Shown piece after piece: positions 9,301 to 16,776 of a stretch of DNA of 64,000 nt. Source of the stretch: Pseudomonas benzenivorans (lineage in GTDB: Bacteria; Pseudomonadota; Gammaproteobacteria; Pseudomonadales; Pseudomonadaceae). How positions within the stretch are numbered: position 1 is the stretch's first letter; each line of letters begins with the position of its first letter. The stretch is taken from NCBI RefSeq assembly GCF_024397895.1, contig NZ_CP073346.1, positions 4,278,001 to 4,342,000 on the forward strand. The letters are read 5' to 3'. Under the pieces are notes generated by a model that saw only the letters and a list, made by a program, of their open reading frames with translations, was not told the DNA's origin and ran no database searches. A program made the translations under genes and the position numbers.

Positions 9301-11237
9301 GCATCAACGTGCAGAAGGACAACATCACGGTCATCGGCGTCGGCGACATGGCCGGCGACGTATTCGGCAACGGCATGCTGCTGTCCGACCAGTTGCAAGT
9401 GGTGGCGGCCTTCAACCACCTGCATATCTTCATTGACCCCAACCCGGATGCCGGCAGCAGCTTCGTCGAGCGCCAGCGTCTGTTCGATCTGCCGCGCTCG
9501 TCCTGGGCCGACTACGACACCAGCCTGATCTCCGCCGGCGGCGGGATCTTCCAGCGCAGCGCCAAGAGCATCGCGATCAGCCCGCAGATGAAGGAGCGCT
9601 TCGACATCCAGGCCGACAAGCTGACCCCCACCGAGCTGCTCAATGCCCTGCTCAAGGCGCCGGTCGACCTGATCTGGAACGGCGGCATCGGCACCTACGT
9701 CAAGGCCAGCAGCGAAAGCCACGCCGACGTCGGCGACAAGGCCAACGACGCCCTGCGGGTGAACGGCAACGAGCTGCGCTGCAAGGTGGTGGGCGAGGGC
9801 GGCAACCTCGGCATGAGCCAGCTCGGTCGCGTCGAGTTCGGCCTCTGTGGCGGCGCCAGCAACACCGATTTCATCGACAATGCCGGTGGGGTGGACTGCT
9901 CCGACCACGAGGTGAACATCAAGATCCTGGTCAACGAGGTGGTGACCGCCGGCGACATGACCGGCAAGCAGCGCAACAAGCTGCTGGCCGAGATGACCGA
10001 TGCGGTCGGCACCCTGGTGCTGGGCAACAACTACAAGCAGACCCAGGCGCTGTCCCTGGCGCAACGCCGCGCGCGCGAGCGGATCGGCGAGTACCGCCGA
10101 CTGATCGGTGCGTTGGAGGCGGACGGCAAGCTGGACAGGGCCCTGGAGTACCTGCCGAGCGACGAGCAGCTGGCCGAGCGTGCAGCCAGTGGCCATGGCC
10201 TGACCCGGGCCGAGCTGTCGGTGCTGATCTCCTACAGCAAGATCGACCTTAAGGAGTCCCTGCTCAAATCCACGGTGCCGGATGACGAGTACCTGGTCCG
10301 TGAGGTGGAGACCGCCTTCCCGCCGCAACTGGCGAAGAAGTTCGGCGATGCCATGCGCACCCACCGGCTGAAGCGCGAGATCGTCAGCACCCAGATCGCC
10401 AACGATCTGGTCAATCACATGGGCATCACCTTCGTGCAGCGCCTGAAGGAAAGCACCGGCATGAGCGCGGCCAACGTGGCCGGGGCCTACGTGATCGTGC
10501 GCGACGTCTTCCGCCTGCCGCACTGGTGGCAGCAGATCGAGGCGCTGGACTACCAGGTGCCGGCCGAACTGCAGCTGCAGATGATGGACGAACTGATGCG
10601 CCTGGGCCGTCGCGCGACCCGCTGGTTCCTGCGCAGTCGGCGCAACGAGCTGGACGCGGCCCGCGACGTGGCCCACTTCGCGCCGCGTGTCGCCGCCCTG
10701 GCGTTGTGTCTGGACGAGTTGCTCGAGGGGCCGGCTCGCGAACAGTGGCTGGCGCGCTTCCAGGGCTATGTGGAGGCCGGCGTGCCGGAGGAGCTGGCGC
10801 GTGTGGTGGCCGGCACCAGTCACCTGTACACCCTGCTGCCGATCATCGAAGCCTCGGATGTCACCGGTCAGGAGCCGGCCCAGGTGGCCGCAGCCTATTT
10901 CGCCGTGGGTGGCGGGGCCCTGGAATTGTCCTGGTACCTGCAGCAGATCTCCAGTCTGCCGGTGGAAAACAACTGGCAGGCGCTGGCGCGGGAAGCCTTC
11001 CGCGACGATCTGGACTGGCAACAGCGGGCGATCACCGTTTCCGTGCTGCAGATGGCCGAGGGGCCGGAGGAGCTCGAGGCGCGTGTGGCCCACTGGCTGG
11101 ATCAGCACCGCCCGCTGGTGGTTCGCTGGAAGGCCATGCTGGGTGAGCTGCGTGGGGCGACGGGAACCGACTACGCCATGTACGCGGTCGCCAACCGTGA
11201 GCTGATGGACCTGGCGCAGAGCGCCGGCACGCCGTGA
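6384..11237 (+). CDS. gdhB: NAD-specific glutamate dehydrogenase, large type
   Basis: 1617 aa from the ATG at 6384, preceded by GGAG at 6373-6376; the frame is open 63 bases further upstream but without a ribosome site. It oxidises L-glutamate to 2-oxoglutarate and ammonia with NAD+, feeding arginine and glutamate catabolism. The N-terminal half carries ACT-like regulatory regions; the catalytic core begins near residue 815 with RGGLRWSDREEDYRTEV, then VPVGAKGGF, ISGLLDITDNL and DKGTATFSDIAN, then the nucleotide-binding part with GVGDMAGDVFGNGML. Length matches the P. aeruginosa arginine-inducible GdhB (about 1620 aa). Monocistronic, with a strong terminator directly behind. Confidence 0.96.
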   Translation: MAFFTAASKADFQQQLQAALAQHVSEQALPQISLFAERFFGIISLEELTERRLSDLVGCTLSAWRLLSHFEPGHTEVRVFNPDYERHGWQSTHTAVEVLHRDQPFLVDSVRMELNRRGYSIHTLQNSVLNVRRNAAGELLELLPKSGQADDMQLDALMYLEIDRCATQAELRTLEAALQEVLGDVRLAVADFEPMKAKAHELLAWLDKAKLKADASEVDEVKVYLTWLLDNHFTFLGYEEFSVVDEAGGGAILYDEKSLLGLSKSLRGGLKSDELHIEPEAVSYLREPLLLSFAKASQTSRVHRPAYPDFVSIRELNNKGQVVKECRFMGLYTSSVYAVSVNRIPYIRRKVDEIIRRSGFDSKGHQGKELEQVLEVLPRDDLFQTPLDDLFSTTMSIVQIQERNKLRVFVRKDPYGRFYYCLAYVPRDIYSTEIRQKIQQVLMERLQASDCEFWTFFSESVLARVQFILRVDPKNKVQIDPQRLEQEVIQACRSWKDDYASLTIENFGEAQGTNVLAAFPGGFPAGYRERFAPHSAVVDMEHLLELSEQRPLVMSFYRPLTQGHRQLHCKLYHADTPLPLSDVLPILENLGLRVLGEFPFHMRNRDGREYWIHDFSFTHAEDLDVNVQELNDNLQEAFVRISQGAAENDAFNRLVLAAGMTWRDVALLRAYARYLKQIRLGFDLGYIASTLVNHVDIARELVRLFKTRFYLARKLGAEDLEDKQQRLEQAIVTALDGVAVLNEDRILRRYLDLIKATLRTNYYQPDGNGKPKDYFSFKLNPRAIPEMPKPVPKYEIFVYSPRVEGVHLRGGKVARGGLRWSDREEDYRTEVLGLVKAQQVKNAVIVPVGAKGGFIPRRLPLGGGRDEIQAEAIACYRIFISGLLDITDNLKEGAVVPPAQVVRHDEDDPYLVVAADKGTATFSDIANGIAADYGFWLGDAFASGGSAGYDHKGMGITAKGAWVSVQRHFRERGINVQKDNITVIGVGDMAGDVFGNGMLLSDQLQVVAAFNHLHIFIDPNPDAGSSFVERQRLFDLPRSSWADYDTSLISAGGGIFQRSAKSIAISPQMKERFDIQADKLTPTELLNALLKAPVDLIWNGGIGTYVKASSESHADVGDKANDALRVNGNELRCKVVGEGGNLGMSQLGRVEFGLCGGASNTDFIDNAGGVDCSDHEVNIKILVNEVVTAGDMTGKQRNKLLAEMTDAVGTLVLGNNYKQTQALSLAQRRARERIGEYRRLIGALEADGKLDRALEYLPSDEQLAERAASGHGLTRAELSVLISYSKIDLKESLLKSTVPDDEYLVREVETAFPPQLAKKFGDAMRTHRLKREIVSTQIANDLVNHMGITFVQRLKESTGMSAANVAGAYVIVRDVFRLPHWWQQIEALDYQVPAELQLQMMDELMRLGRRATRWFLRSRRNELDAARDVAHFAPRVAALALCLDELLEGPAREQWLARFQGYVEAGVPEELARVVAGTSHLYTLLPIIEASDVTGQEPAQVAAAYFAVGGGALELSWYLQQISSLPVENNWQALAREAFRDDLDWQQRAITVSVLQMAEGPEELEARVAHWLDQHRPLVVRWKAMLGELRGATGTDYAMYAVANRELMDLAQSAGTP

Positions 11238-11257
11238 GTCGTAGCTGAAGCCGAGCC

Positions 11258-11283
11258 AAGCCCCGCCTAGTGCGGGGCTTTTT
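11258..11283 (+). terminator. rho-independent terminator of gdhB
   Basis: AAGCCCCGC (11258-11266), loop CTAGT, GCGGGGCTT (11272-11280), then TTT. A perfect 9-bp stem with a T-run, 20 bases after the gdhB stop. Confidence 0.9.
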
Positions 11284-11303
11284 ATGGGCGCAGTGTCGAA
11301 GTC

Positions 11304-12203
11304 CTAAACGCTGTCGTCGGTGTCCGTGCCGGCCAGTTGCTTCAGGTAGTTCACGACATCCGGCGCGCCGGCCAGACGCAGGCCTTCGCCCAGGGCCCTG
11401 GCCTCGGCGGAGTGCTTGGGCAGCAGGAGGAACTCCGCGGCCCCGGCGCCGCGCAGCAGCGACAGGCGCGAATAGGGCAGGCCATTGTCCAGCAGCAGGC
11501 CCATGAAGGTCGGGTCGCTCCAGGCCTCGGCGGGCATGGCCTGGACGTGGTAGTGCTGGTCCAGCTGGCTCAGACCGTCGAGGTTCAGGCGGTAGCGCGC
11601 CAGCTCGGCCGGCAGTGTGGTATCCAGCCCGCGCCGGCGGGCGTAAGCCACTGCGCAGGCGAACGCCTCGTTGTGCTGCTCGCCGGCCCAGAATAGCCGC
11701 GGGCCATGCCAGCCAGCCTGGCGCAGGCTGATTGGCTCGCCGGCAAGAAAGCCGGGCACGGCCAGGCTGATGGTCTTGATGAAGTCCTTGTAGCTGATGA
11801 TACGTATCCGCCGACAGGCCTCGCTGGCCGCGTACTGCTCGAAGCTGGTGAAGGGCGTTTGCTCCGGGTCGCAGCTGCTCAGTCCGTCGATCCGGCGCAG
11901 ATCCAGGGAAGCGAGCGTTTGGGTCGCCTGTTCGACGATGCGCATCAGCATGGCCCGGGCCTGGGCCTTGTCCTCCTGTACCGGCCCGGACAGCGCGTCA
12001 CGGGGCAGGTCGACCAGACGGTGCAGCTGTGGGGCCTCGAGCCAGCAGATGCTGTCGCGGGGGGCGGGCAGGGGGCTGAAGGGCAGGCGCAGCTGGCTGG
12101 CGCGCTCGAGTATCTGCCGCTGGGCGCGACCGATCAGGCCCAGGCGCTGGGCCAGGGCGGTGAGGCGTGAGCTGAGGGTGGGCGACTGCTGGGACAGACT
12201 CAT
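11304..12203 (-). CDS. conserved hypothetical protein (DUF6685-like)
   Basis: 299 aa, ATG at 12203. No signal peptide or membrane helix. It has a well-formed soluble protein composition with aromatic motifs such as WHGPRLFWAGEQHNEAFACAV and YRLNLDGLSQLDQHYHV, and a C-terminal leucine-rich stretch LPKHSAEARALGEGLRLAG. From memory it resembles the Pseudomonas protein next to pyrD (PA3051 position), placed in DUF6685; I cannot confirm the family name. Function unknown. It is convergent with gdhB and divergent from the DUF2835 gene, so it is probably transcribed alone. Confidence 0.75.
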   Translation of the reverse strand: MSLSQQSPTLSSRLTALAQRLGLIGRAQRQILERASQLRLPFSPLPAPRDSICWLEAPQLHRLVDLPRDALSGPVQEDKAQARAMLMRIVEQATQTLASLDLRRIDGLSSCDPEQTPFTSFEQYAASEACRRIRIISYKDFIKTISLAVPGFLAGEPISLRQAGWHGPRLFWAGEQHNEAFACAVAYARRRGLDTTLPAELARYRLNLDGLSQLDQHYHVQAMPAEAWSDPTFMGLLLDNGLPYSRLSLLRGAGAAEFLLLPKHSAEARALGEGLRLAGAPDVVNYLKQLAGTDTDDSV

Positions 12204-12353
12204 GGCCGACTACGAACTCCGGGGGCACTGGTGCCAGTGTGGCAGAGGCGCGCCGCTGCTGCACACGGGGGGCCGGGAAAATAGACGCGGTTGATCGGCG
12301 ACAAGCACGGCGCTTGTGGCAAGATTGCCTGATTCATCTGCTTAGGTGCCTCC

Positions 12354-12575
12354 ATGCCCAGTCTGGTCCTGGATATCGCGCTGTCTGCCGAGCGTTTGCG
12401 GGCAGTCTATCAAGGTCAAGCCAACCGCATCCTGCTGTCGAGCCGCGATGGTCGGCGCGTCAGCTTGCCGGCCCATCATATCCGGCCATTTTTGACCCAT
12501 GAAGGGGTTTACGGTTCCTTCGAGCTGGAGTTCAGCCCCAAGGGCCAACTGCTCAGCCTGCGCCGCCTGGGCTGA
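12354..12575 (+). CDS. DUF2835 family small protein
   Basis: 73 aa: a compact beta-rich protein with ANRILLSSRDGRRVSLPA and a terminal FSPKGQLLSLRRLG, matching the small DUF2835 proteins of gammaproteobacteria. No catalytic motif is visible and function is unknown. It is divergent from the 299-aa gene (150 bp gap) and lies 87 bases upstream of pyrD, which seems to have its own promoter. Confidence 0.82.
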   Translation: MPSLVLDIALSAERLRAVYQGQANRILLSSRDGRRVSLPAHHIRPFLTHEGVYGSFELEFSPKGQLLSLRRLG

Positions 12576-12613
12576 AGGCGGCCGTGCGCCTCGCTGCGCG
12601 GCGGCGTGGCCTG

Positions 12614-12619
12614 TATAAT
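12614..12619 (+). promoter_or_regulatory. candidate -10 box of pyrD
   Basis: A perfect TATAAT stands 44 bases before the pyrD start in otherwise GC-rich sequence. No good TTGACA-like -35 is seen 17 bp upstream (TCGCTG at 12591-12596), so the assignment is tentative. Confidence 0.45.
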
Positions 12620-12662
12620 CGCCGCCTTTGCGACTTCGCCATTAATCGAGCTGAGCCTGACC

Positions 12663-13685
12663 ATGTATAACCTGGCCCGCGAGCTGCTGTTCAAACTCTC
12701 CCCGGAAAGCTCCCACGAGCTGTCCATCGATCTGATCGGCGCCGGTGGTCGTCTGGGCCTCAATGCTTGGCTGAACAAGGCGCCGACGAGCCTGCCGGTC
12801 AAGGTCATGGGCCTGGAGTTCGCCAATCCGGTCGGCCTGGCCGCCGGTCTGGACAAGAATGGCGACGCCATCGACGGCTTCGCCCAGCTGGGCTTCGGTT
12901 TCGTCGAGATCGGCACCGTGACGCCGCGTCCGCAGCCCGGTAATCCCAAGCCGCGGCTGTTCCGCCTGCCCGAGGCCGAGGCAATCATCAATCGCATGGG
13001 CTTCAACAATCACGGCGTGGACCACCTGCTGGCGCGGGTCCAAGCGGCCAAATTCAAGGGCGTGCTGGGCATCAATATCGGCAAGAACTTCGACACCCCG
13101 GTCGAGCGTGCGGTGGACGACTACCTGCTGTGCCTGGACAAGGTCTATGTCCATGCCAGCTATGTGACGGTCAACGTCAGCTCTCCGAATACCCCGGGCC
13201 TGCGCAGCCTGCAGTTCGGTGACTCGCTCAAGCAGCTGCTCGAGGCCCTGCGCCAGCGCCAGGAGCAGCTGACCGCGGCGCATGGCCGGCGGGTGCCGCT
13301 GGCGATCAAGATCGCCCCGGACATGAGCGACGAGGAAACCGCTCAGGTGGCTGCGGCATTGCTCGAGACCGGCATGGATGCGGTGATCGCCACCAACACC
13401 ACCCTGTCCCGGGACGGGGTCAAGGGCCTGGAGTTCGCCGACGAAGCGGGTGGTTTGTCCGGTGCCCCGGTGCGAGACAAGAGCACCCATACGGTCAAGG
13501 TGCTGGCCGGCGAGTTGGGCGGTCGCCTGCCGATCATCGCCGTGGGCGGCATCACCGAGGGTGCCCATGCGGCGCAGAAGATCGCGGCAGGGGCCAGTCT
13601 GGTGCAGATCTATTCGGGATTCATCTACAAGGGGCCGGCGCTGATCCGCGAAGCGGTCGATGCCATACTGGCCGCGAGAACCTGA
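12663..13685 (+). CDS. pyrD: dihydroorotate dehydrogenase (quinone), class 2
   Basis: 340 aa from the ATG at 12663 ([20 protein letters not shown]); upstream codons in frame would overlap the TATAAT box. It oxidises dihydroorotate to orotate with FMN and ubiquinone in pyrimidine synthesis, attached to the inner membrane by its N-terminal helical segment. Visible landmarks: the N-terminal membrane-associating helices 1-30; [32 protein letters not shown] with the catalytic Ser of class 2 enzymes in the stretch 173-179; [10 protein letters not shown]; and the FMN phosphate site AVGGITEG and [16 protein letters not shown]. Length matches E. coli PyrD (336 aa). Confidence 0.97.
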   Translation: MYNLARELLFKLSPESSHELSIDLIGAGGRLGLNAWLNKAPTSLPVKVMGLEFANPVGLAAGLDKNGDAIDGFAQLGFGFVEIGTVTPRPQPGNPKPRLFRLPEAEAIINRMGFNNHGVDHLLARVQAAKFKGVLGINIGKNFDTPVERAVDDYLLCLDKVYVHASYVTVNVSSPNTPGLRSLQFGDSLKQLLEALRQRQEQLTAAHGRRVPLAIKIAPDMSDEETAQVAAALLETGMDAVIATNTTLSRDGVKGLEFADEAGGLSGAPVRDKSTHTVKVLAGELGGRLPIIAVGGITEGAHAAQKIAAGASLVQIYSGFIYKGPALIREAVDAILAART

Positions 13686-13714
13686 GCGAGTTTTGCTGGG
13701 AGGGGAAATAAAGA

Positions 13715-13733
13715 GGGCTCCCTGAGGGAGCCC
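13715..13733. terminator. bidirectional terminator between pyrD and rmf
   Basis: GGGCTCCC (13715-13722), loop TGA, GGGAGCCC (13726-13733). Read on the minus strand it is followed by the T-rich CTCTTTATTT, so it suits rmf best; in the plus direction only TT follows, for pyrD. Confidence 0.75.
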
Positions 13734-13798
13734 TTGGGCTTGCGCCCGCCGCCCGAATTGGGGCGTGCTTGGTGAAGTCGGTAAGTTCCCTTACTTAA

Positions 13799-14014
13799 TC
13801 AGCCGACAGCGTGAAGTTCGTTGAGTCGATGAATACCGGCGGTGCCGGTCAAGCCATCCCAGTTGTCACCGCGGCCTTCGCGCCAGCCGTTAATCCAGGC
13901 TTGACGGACCGAAGGGAGGGTGAAAGGGCACAGTTCGCGGGATTTTCCATTGATGCCGTATTGGTAGCCGCGCAAAAAAGCTCTTTCTAACGGATCACGC
14001 TTAAGTCTTCTCAT
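13799..14014 (-). CDS. rmf: ribosome modulation factor
   Basis: 71 aa. The N-terminal half MRRLKRDPLERAFLRGYQYG and SRELCPF, then QAWINGWREGRGD, match Rmf, which binds 70S ribosomes in slow growth and stationary phase and pairs them into inactive 100S dimers. Pseudomonas Rmf is longer than the 55-aa E. coli protein through a C-terminal extension, as here. Basic N-terminus, no membrane segment. It is transcribed leftward alone, with a hairpin about 66 bases after the stop. Stringent or stationary control is expected from the family, but no specific box was recognised. Confidence 0.95.
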   Translation of the reverse strand: MRRLKRDPLERAFLRGYQYGINGKSRELCPFTLPSVRQAWINGWREGRGDNWDGLTGTAGIHRLNELHAVG

Positions 14015-14444
14015 AGGGTGTTGCCCTCACTGTTGACTGTTATGTCCCGTGGACCTCATGGCGAGGTCAGGCAGACAATTAGTCTGCCGGCGGAGCCCGC
14101 TGCCGGCGTCGCGGATCTCCTGCGCCTTCGCCATTGCGGCGACGGCCTAGGTAGATTTCTATCGAATGCCAGAAGGCCTGTGAATGATCGTTTTGTCATA
14201 AGGGCGTAATGCTTCTGAGGGTGAGGCCATAAGGCTGAGCGGCCGGCCCATCGCCTATACGGAGCAACCCCGCTGGGCTGGGCGTTTGCGTCGCCCATGC
14301 TGGTGTATTGCCATCGCGATTCGATTCTGATTGCGAGCGTTTTTTATTCCGACGAAGGGTCGCAATGCGACTTTTTGTCACTTATTTTGGCCGTGGCGAC
14401 TCGTTCGCACGCCACTCACACTGCCTTAGGCACTGGATATTCTC
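14015..14444. other. intergenic region rmf / rlmKL
   Basis: 430 bp between divergent genes, so it holds the rmf and rlmKL promoters. Short open frames on both strands do not look like proteins. The part nearest rlmKL (about 14310-14400) is noticeably less GC-rich. No tRNA fold, repeat or clear promoter pair was found. Room exists for a long rmf 5' leader or a small RNA, but nothing proves one. Confidence 0.4.
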
Positions 14445-16712
14445 ATGTCGGATCGTTACGAACTCTTTCTCACCTGCCCCAAAGGCCTGGAAGGCTTGCT
14501 GCTCGAGGAGGCCAGCCAGCTGGGGCTCGAGGAGGCGCGTGAGCAGACGTCCGCCATTCGTGGCGAGGCCGAACTGGAGAGCGCCTACCGCCTGTGCCTC
14601 TGGTCGCGCCTGGCCAACCGCGTGCTGCTGGTGCTCAAGCGCTTTCCGGTGCAGGACGCCGAGAGCCTGTATCACGGCGTGCTGGAGGTCGACTGGTTCG
14701 AACACCTGGAGCCGAGCGGCAGCCTGGCGGTGGAGTTCAGTGGCCATGGGTCGGGGATCGACAACACCCACTTTGGCGCACTGAAGGTCAAGGACGCCAT
14801 CGTCGACAAGCTGCGTCAGGCCGACGGTACCCGGCCGTCGATCGACAAGCTCAACCCCGATCTGCGCGTCCATCTGCGCCTGGAGCGCGGCGAGGCGATC
14901 CTCTCCCTCGATCTGTCCGGCCATAGCCTGCACCAGCGCGGCTACCGTCTGCAGCAGGGCGCCGCGCCGCTCAAGGAAAACCTCGCCGCCGCCGTGCTGA
15001 TCCGCGCCGGCTGGCCGCGCATCGCCGCCGAGGGCGGGGCCCTGGCCGACCCGATGTGCGGCGTCGGCACCTTCCTGGTGGAGGCGGCGATGATGGCCGC
15101 GGACATCGCGCCGAACCTCAAGCGCGAGCGCTGGGGCTTCAGCCAGTGGCTGGGCCACGTGCCGGCGTTGTGGAAGAAGCTGCAGGCCGAGGCCCAGGAG
15201 CGGGCCGGCGCAGGTCTGGCCCGAGCGCCGCTGTGGATCCGCGGCTACGAGGCCGATCCACGCTTGATCCAGCCGGCACGCAACAACATCGAACGCGCCG
15301 GCTTGAGCGACTGGGTCAAGGTCTACCAGGGCGAGCTGGCGACCTTCGAGCCGCGTCCGGATCAGAACCAGAAGGGCCTGGTGATCAGCAACCCACCCTA
15401 CGGCGAGCGCCTCGGTGACGAGGCCAGCCTGCTGTACCTCTACCAGAACCTGGGCGAGCGCCTGCGTCAGGCCTGTCTGGGGTGGGAGGCCGCGGTGTTC
15501 ACCGGGGCGCCGGAGCTGGGCAAGCGCATGGGCATCCGCAGCCACAAGCAGTACGCCTTCTGGAACGGCGCGCTGCCCTGCAAGCTGCTGCTGATCAAGG
15601 TGCAGCCGGAGCAGTTCGTCACCGGCGAGCGGCGCACCCCGGGGCAGCGCGAGCGTGAGCGCGAACAGGCCGAAGCCGCCAAGGTACAGGCCGAGCCGCA
15701 AGAGCGTCAGTACAACAAGAACGGCAATCCGATCAAGCCGGCAGCGGCCGCCGTCGTCGAGCAGGCGCGCCTGAGCGAAGGCGGGCAGATGTTCGCCAAC
15801 CGCCTGCAAAAGAACCTCAAGCAGCTGGGCAAGTGGGCGCGCCGGGAAGAGATCGAATGCTACCGCCTGTATGACGCCGACATGCCGGAGTACGCCCTGG
15901 CGGTGGATCTGTACCGAGACTGGGTGCACGTGCAGGAATACGCCGCGCCGCGCTCGATCGACCCGGAGAAGGCCCAGGCGCGCCTGTTCGATGCCCTGGC
16001 GGCAATCCCCCAGGCCCTGGGTGTCGACAAGAGCAAGGTGATCATCAAGCGCCGCGAGCGCCAGGCGGGCACCAAGCAGTACCAGCGCCAGAGCACGCAG
16101 GGTCAGTTCATGGAAGTGAGCGAGGGTGGCGTAAAGCTGCTGGTCAACCTCACCGACTACCTCGACACCGGTCTGTTCCTCGACCATCGTCCGCTGCGCC
16201 TGCGCATCCAGCGCGAGGCGGCGGGCAAGCGCTTCCTCAACCTGTTCTGCTACACCGCCACCGCCACCGTGCATGCGGCCAAGGGCGGGGCGCGCAGCAC
16301 CACCAGCGTCGACCTGTCGAAGACCTACCTGGACTGGGCACGGCGCAACCTGTCGCTCAACGGCTATTCCGACAAGCAGCGGCTGGAGCAGGGGGACGTG
16401 ATGGCCTGGCTGGCCGAGGATCGCGGCGAGTACGAGCTGATCTTCATCGACCCGCCGACCTTCTCCAACTCAAAGCGCATGGAGGGCGTGTTCGATGTGC
16501 AGCGCGACCACGTGCAGCTGCTCGACCTGGCCATGGCGCGGCTGGCGCCGGGCGGTGTGCTGTATTTTTCCAACAACTTCCGCAAGTTTCAGCTCGATGA
16601 GGGGTTGGCGGCGCGCTACGCGGTGGAGGAGATCAGCGCCAATACCCTGGATCCGGATTTCGCCCGCAACCCGAAGATCCATCGCGCCTGGCGCATGACT
16701 TCTCGGGGCTGA
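14445..16712 (+). CDS. rlmL: bifunctional 23S rRNA methyltransferase RlmKL (m2G2445 / m7G2069)
   Basis: 755 aa, ATG at 14445. The N-terminal part (RlmL) has a THUMP domain (about 45-155) and an N2-guanine methyltransferase with DPMCGVGTFLVEAA and catalytic NPPY at 316-319. A basic, glutamate-rich linker (about 395-440) joins the C-terminal RlmK methyltransferase, which has FLNLFCYTATATVHAAKGGA for AdoMet binding and FIDPPTFSNSKRM near 665-677. The fusion is the normal gammaproteobacterial form; this copy is somewhat longer than E. coli's (702 aa), mainly in the linker. It modifies 23S rRNA during 50S assembly. Transcribed alone; convergent with dacB. Confidence 0.96.
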   Translation: MSDRYELFLTCPKGLEGLLLEEASQLGLEEAREQTSAIRGEAELESAYRLCLWSRLANRVLLVLKRFPVQDAESLYHGVLEVDWFEHLEPSGSLAVEFSGHGSGIDNTHFGALKVKDAIVDKLRQADGTRPSIDKLNPDLRVHLRLERGEAILSLDLSGHSLHQRGYRLQQGAAPLKENLAAAVLIRAGWPRIAAEGGALADPMCGVGTFLVEAAMMAADIAPNLKRERWGFSQWLGHVPALWKKLQAEAQERAGAGLARAPLWIRGYEADPRLIQPARNNIERAGLSDWVKVYQGELATFEPRPDQNQKGLVISNPPYGERLGDEASLLYLYQNLGERLRQACLGWEAAVFTGAPELGKRMGIRSHKQYAFWNGALPCKLLLIKVQPEQFVTGERRTPGQREREREQAEAAKVQAEPQERQYNKNGNPIKPAAAAVVEQARLSEGGQMFANRLQKNLKQLGKWARREEIECYRLYDADMPEYALAVDLYRDWVHVQEYAAPRSIDPEKAQARLFDALAAIPQALGVDKSKVIIKRRERQAGTKQYQRQSTQGQFMEVSEGGVKLLVNLTDYLDTGLFLDHRPLRLRIQREAAGKRFLNLFCYTATATVHAAKGGARSTTSVDLSKTYLDWARRNLSLNGYSDKQRLEQGDVMAWLAEDRGEYELIFIDPPTFSNSKRMEGVFDVQRDHVQLLDLAMARLAPGGVLYFSNNFRKFQLDEGLAARYAVEEISANTLDPDFARNPKIHRAWRMTSRG

Positions 16713-16719
16713 TAGAGGC

Positions 16720-16752
16720 GGGTGCCGCGGCGGCTGCCGCGGTACCCGTTTC
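16720..16752. terminator. hairpin between rlmKL and dacB
   Basis: GGGTGCCGCGGC (16720-16731), loop GGCT, GCCGCGGTACCC (16736-16747): a 12-bp stem with one G-U wobble, followed by GTTTCC. It is between convergent genes and probably serves as a terminator, although the T-run is weak. Confidence 0.5.
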
Positions 16753-16776
16753 CGGGCCGGCCTGGCTCGCTCGGCC

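Noticed and set aside
8781..11108. 775-codon minus-strand frame opposite gdhB
   Set aside because: Shadow of gdhB, which has full family motifs; the antisense product has biased composition and no ribosome site.
14015..14444. tRNA or small RNA gene in the rmf-rlmKL gap
   Set aside because: No cloverleaf pattern and no terminator hairpin with a T-run was seen; not enough to call one.
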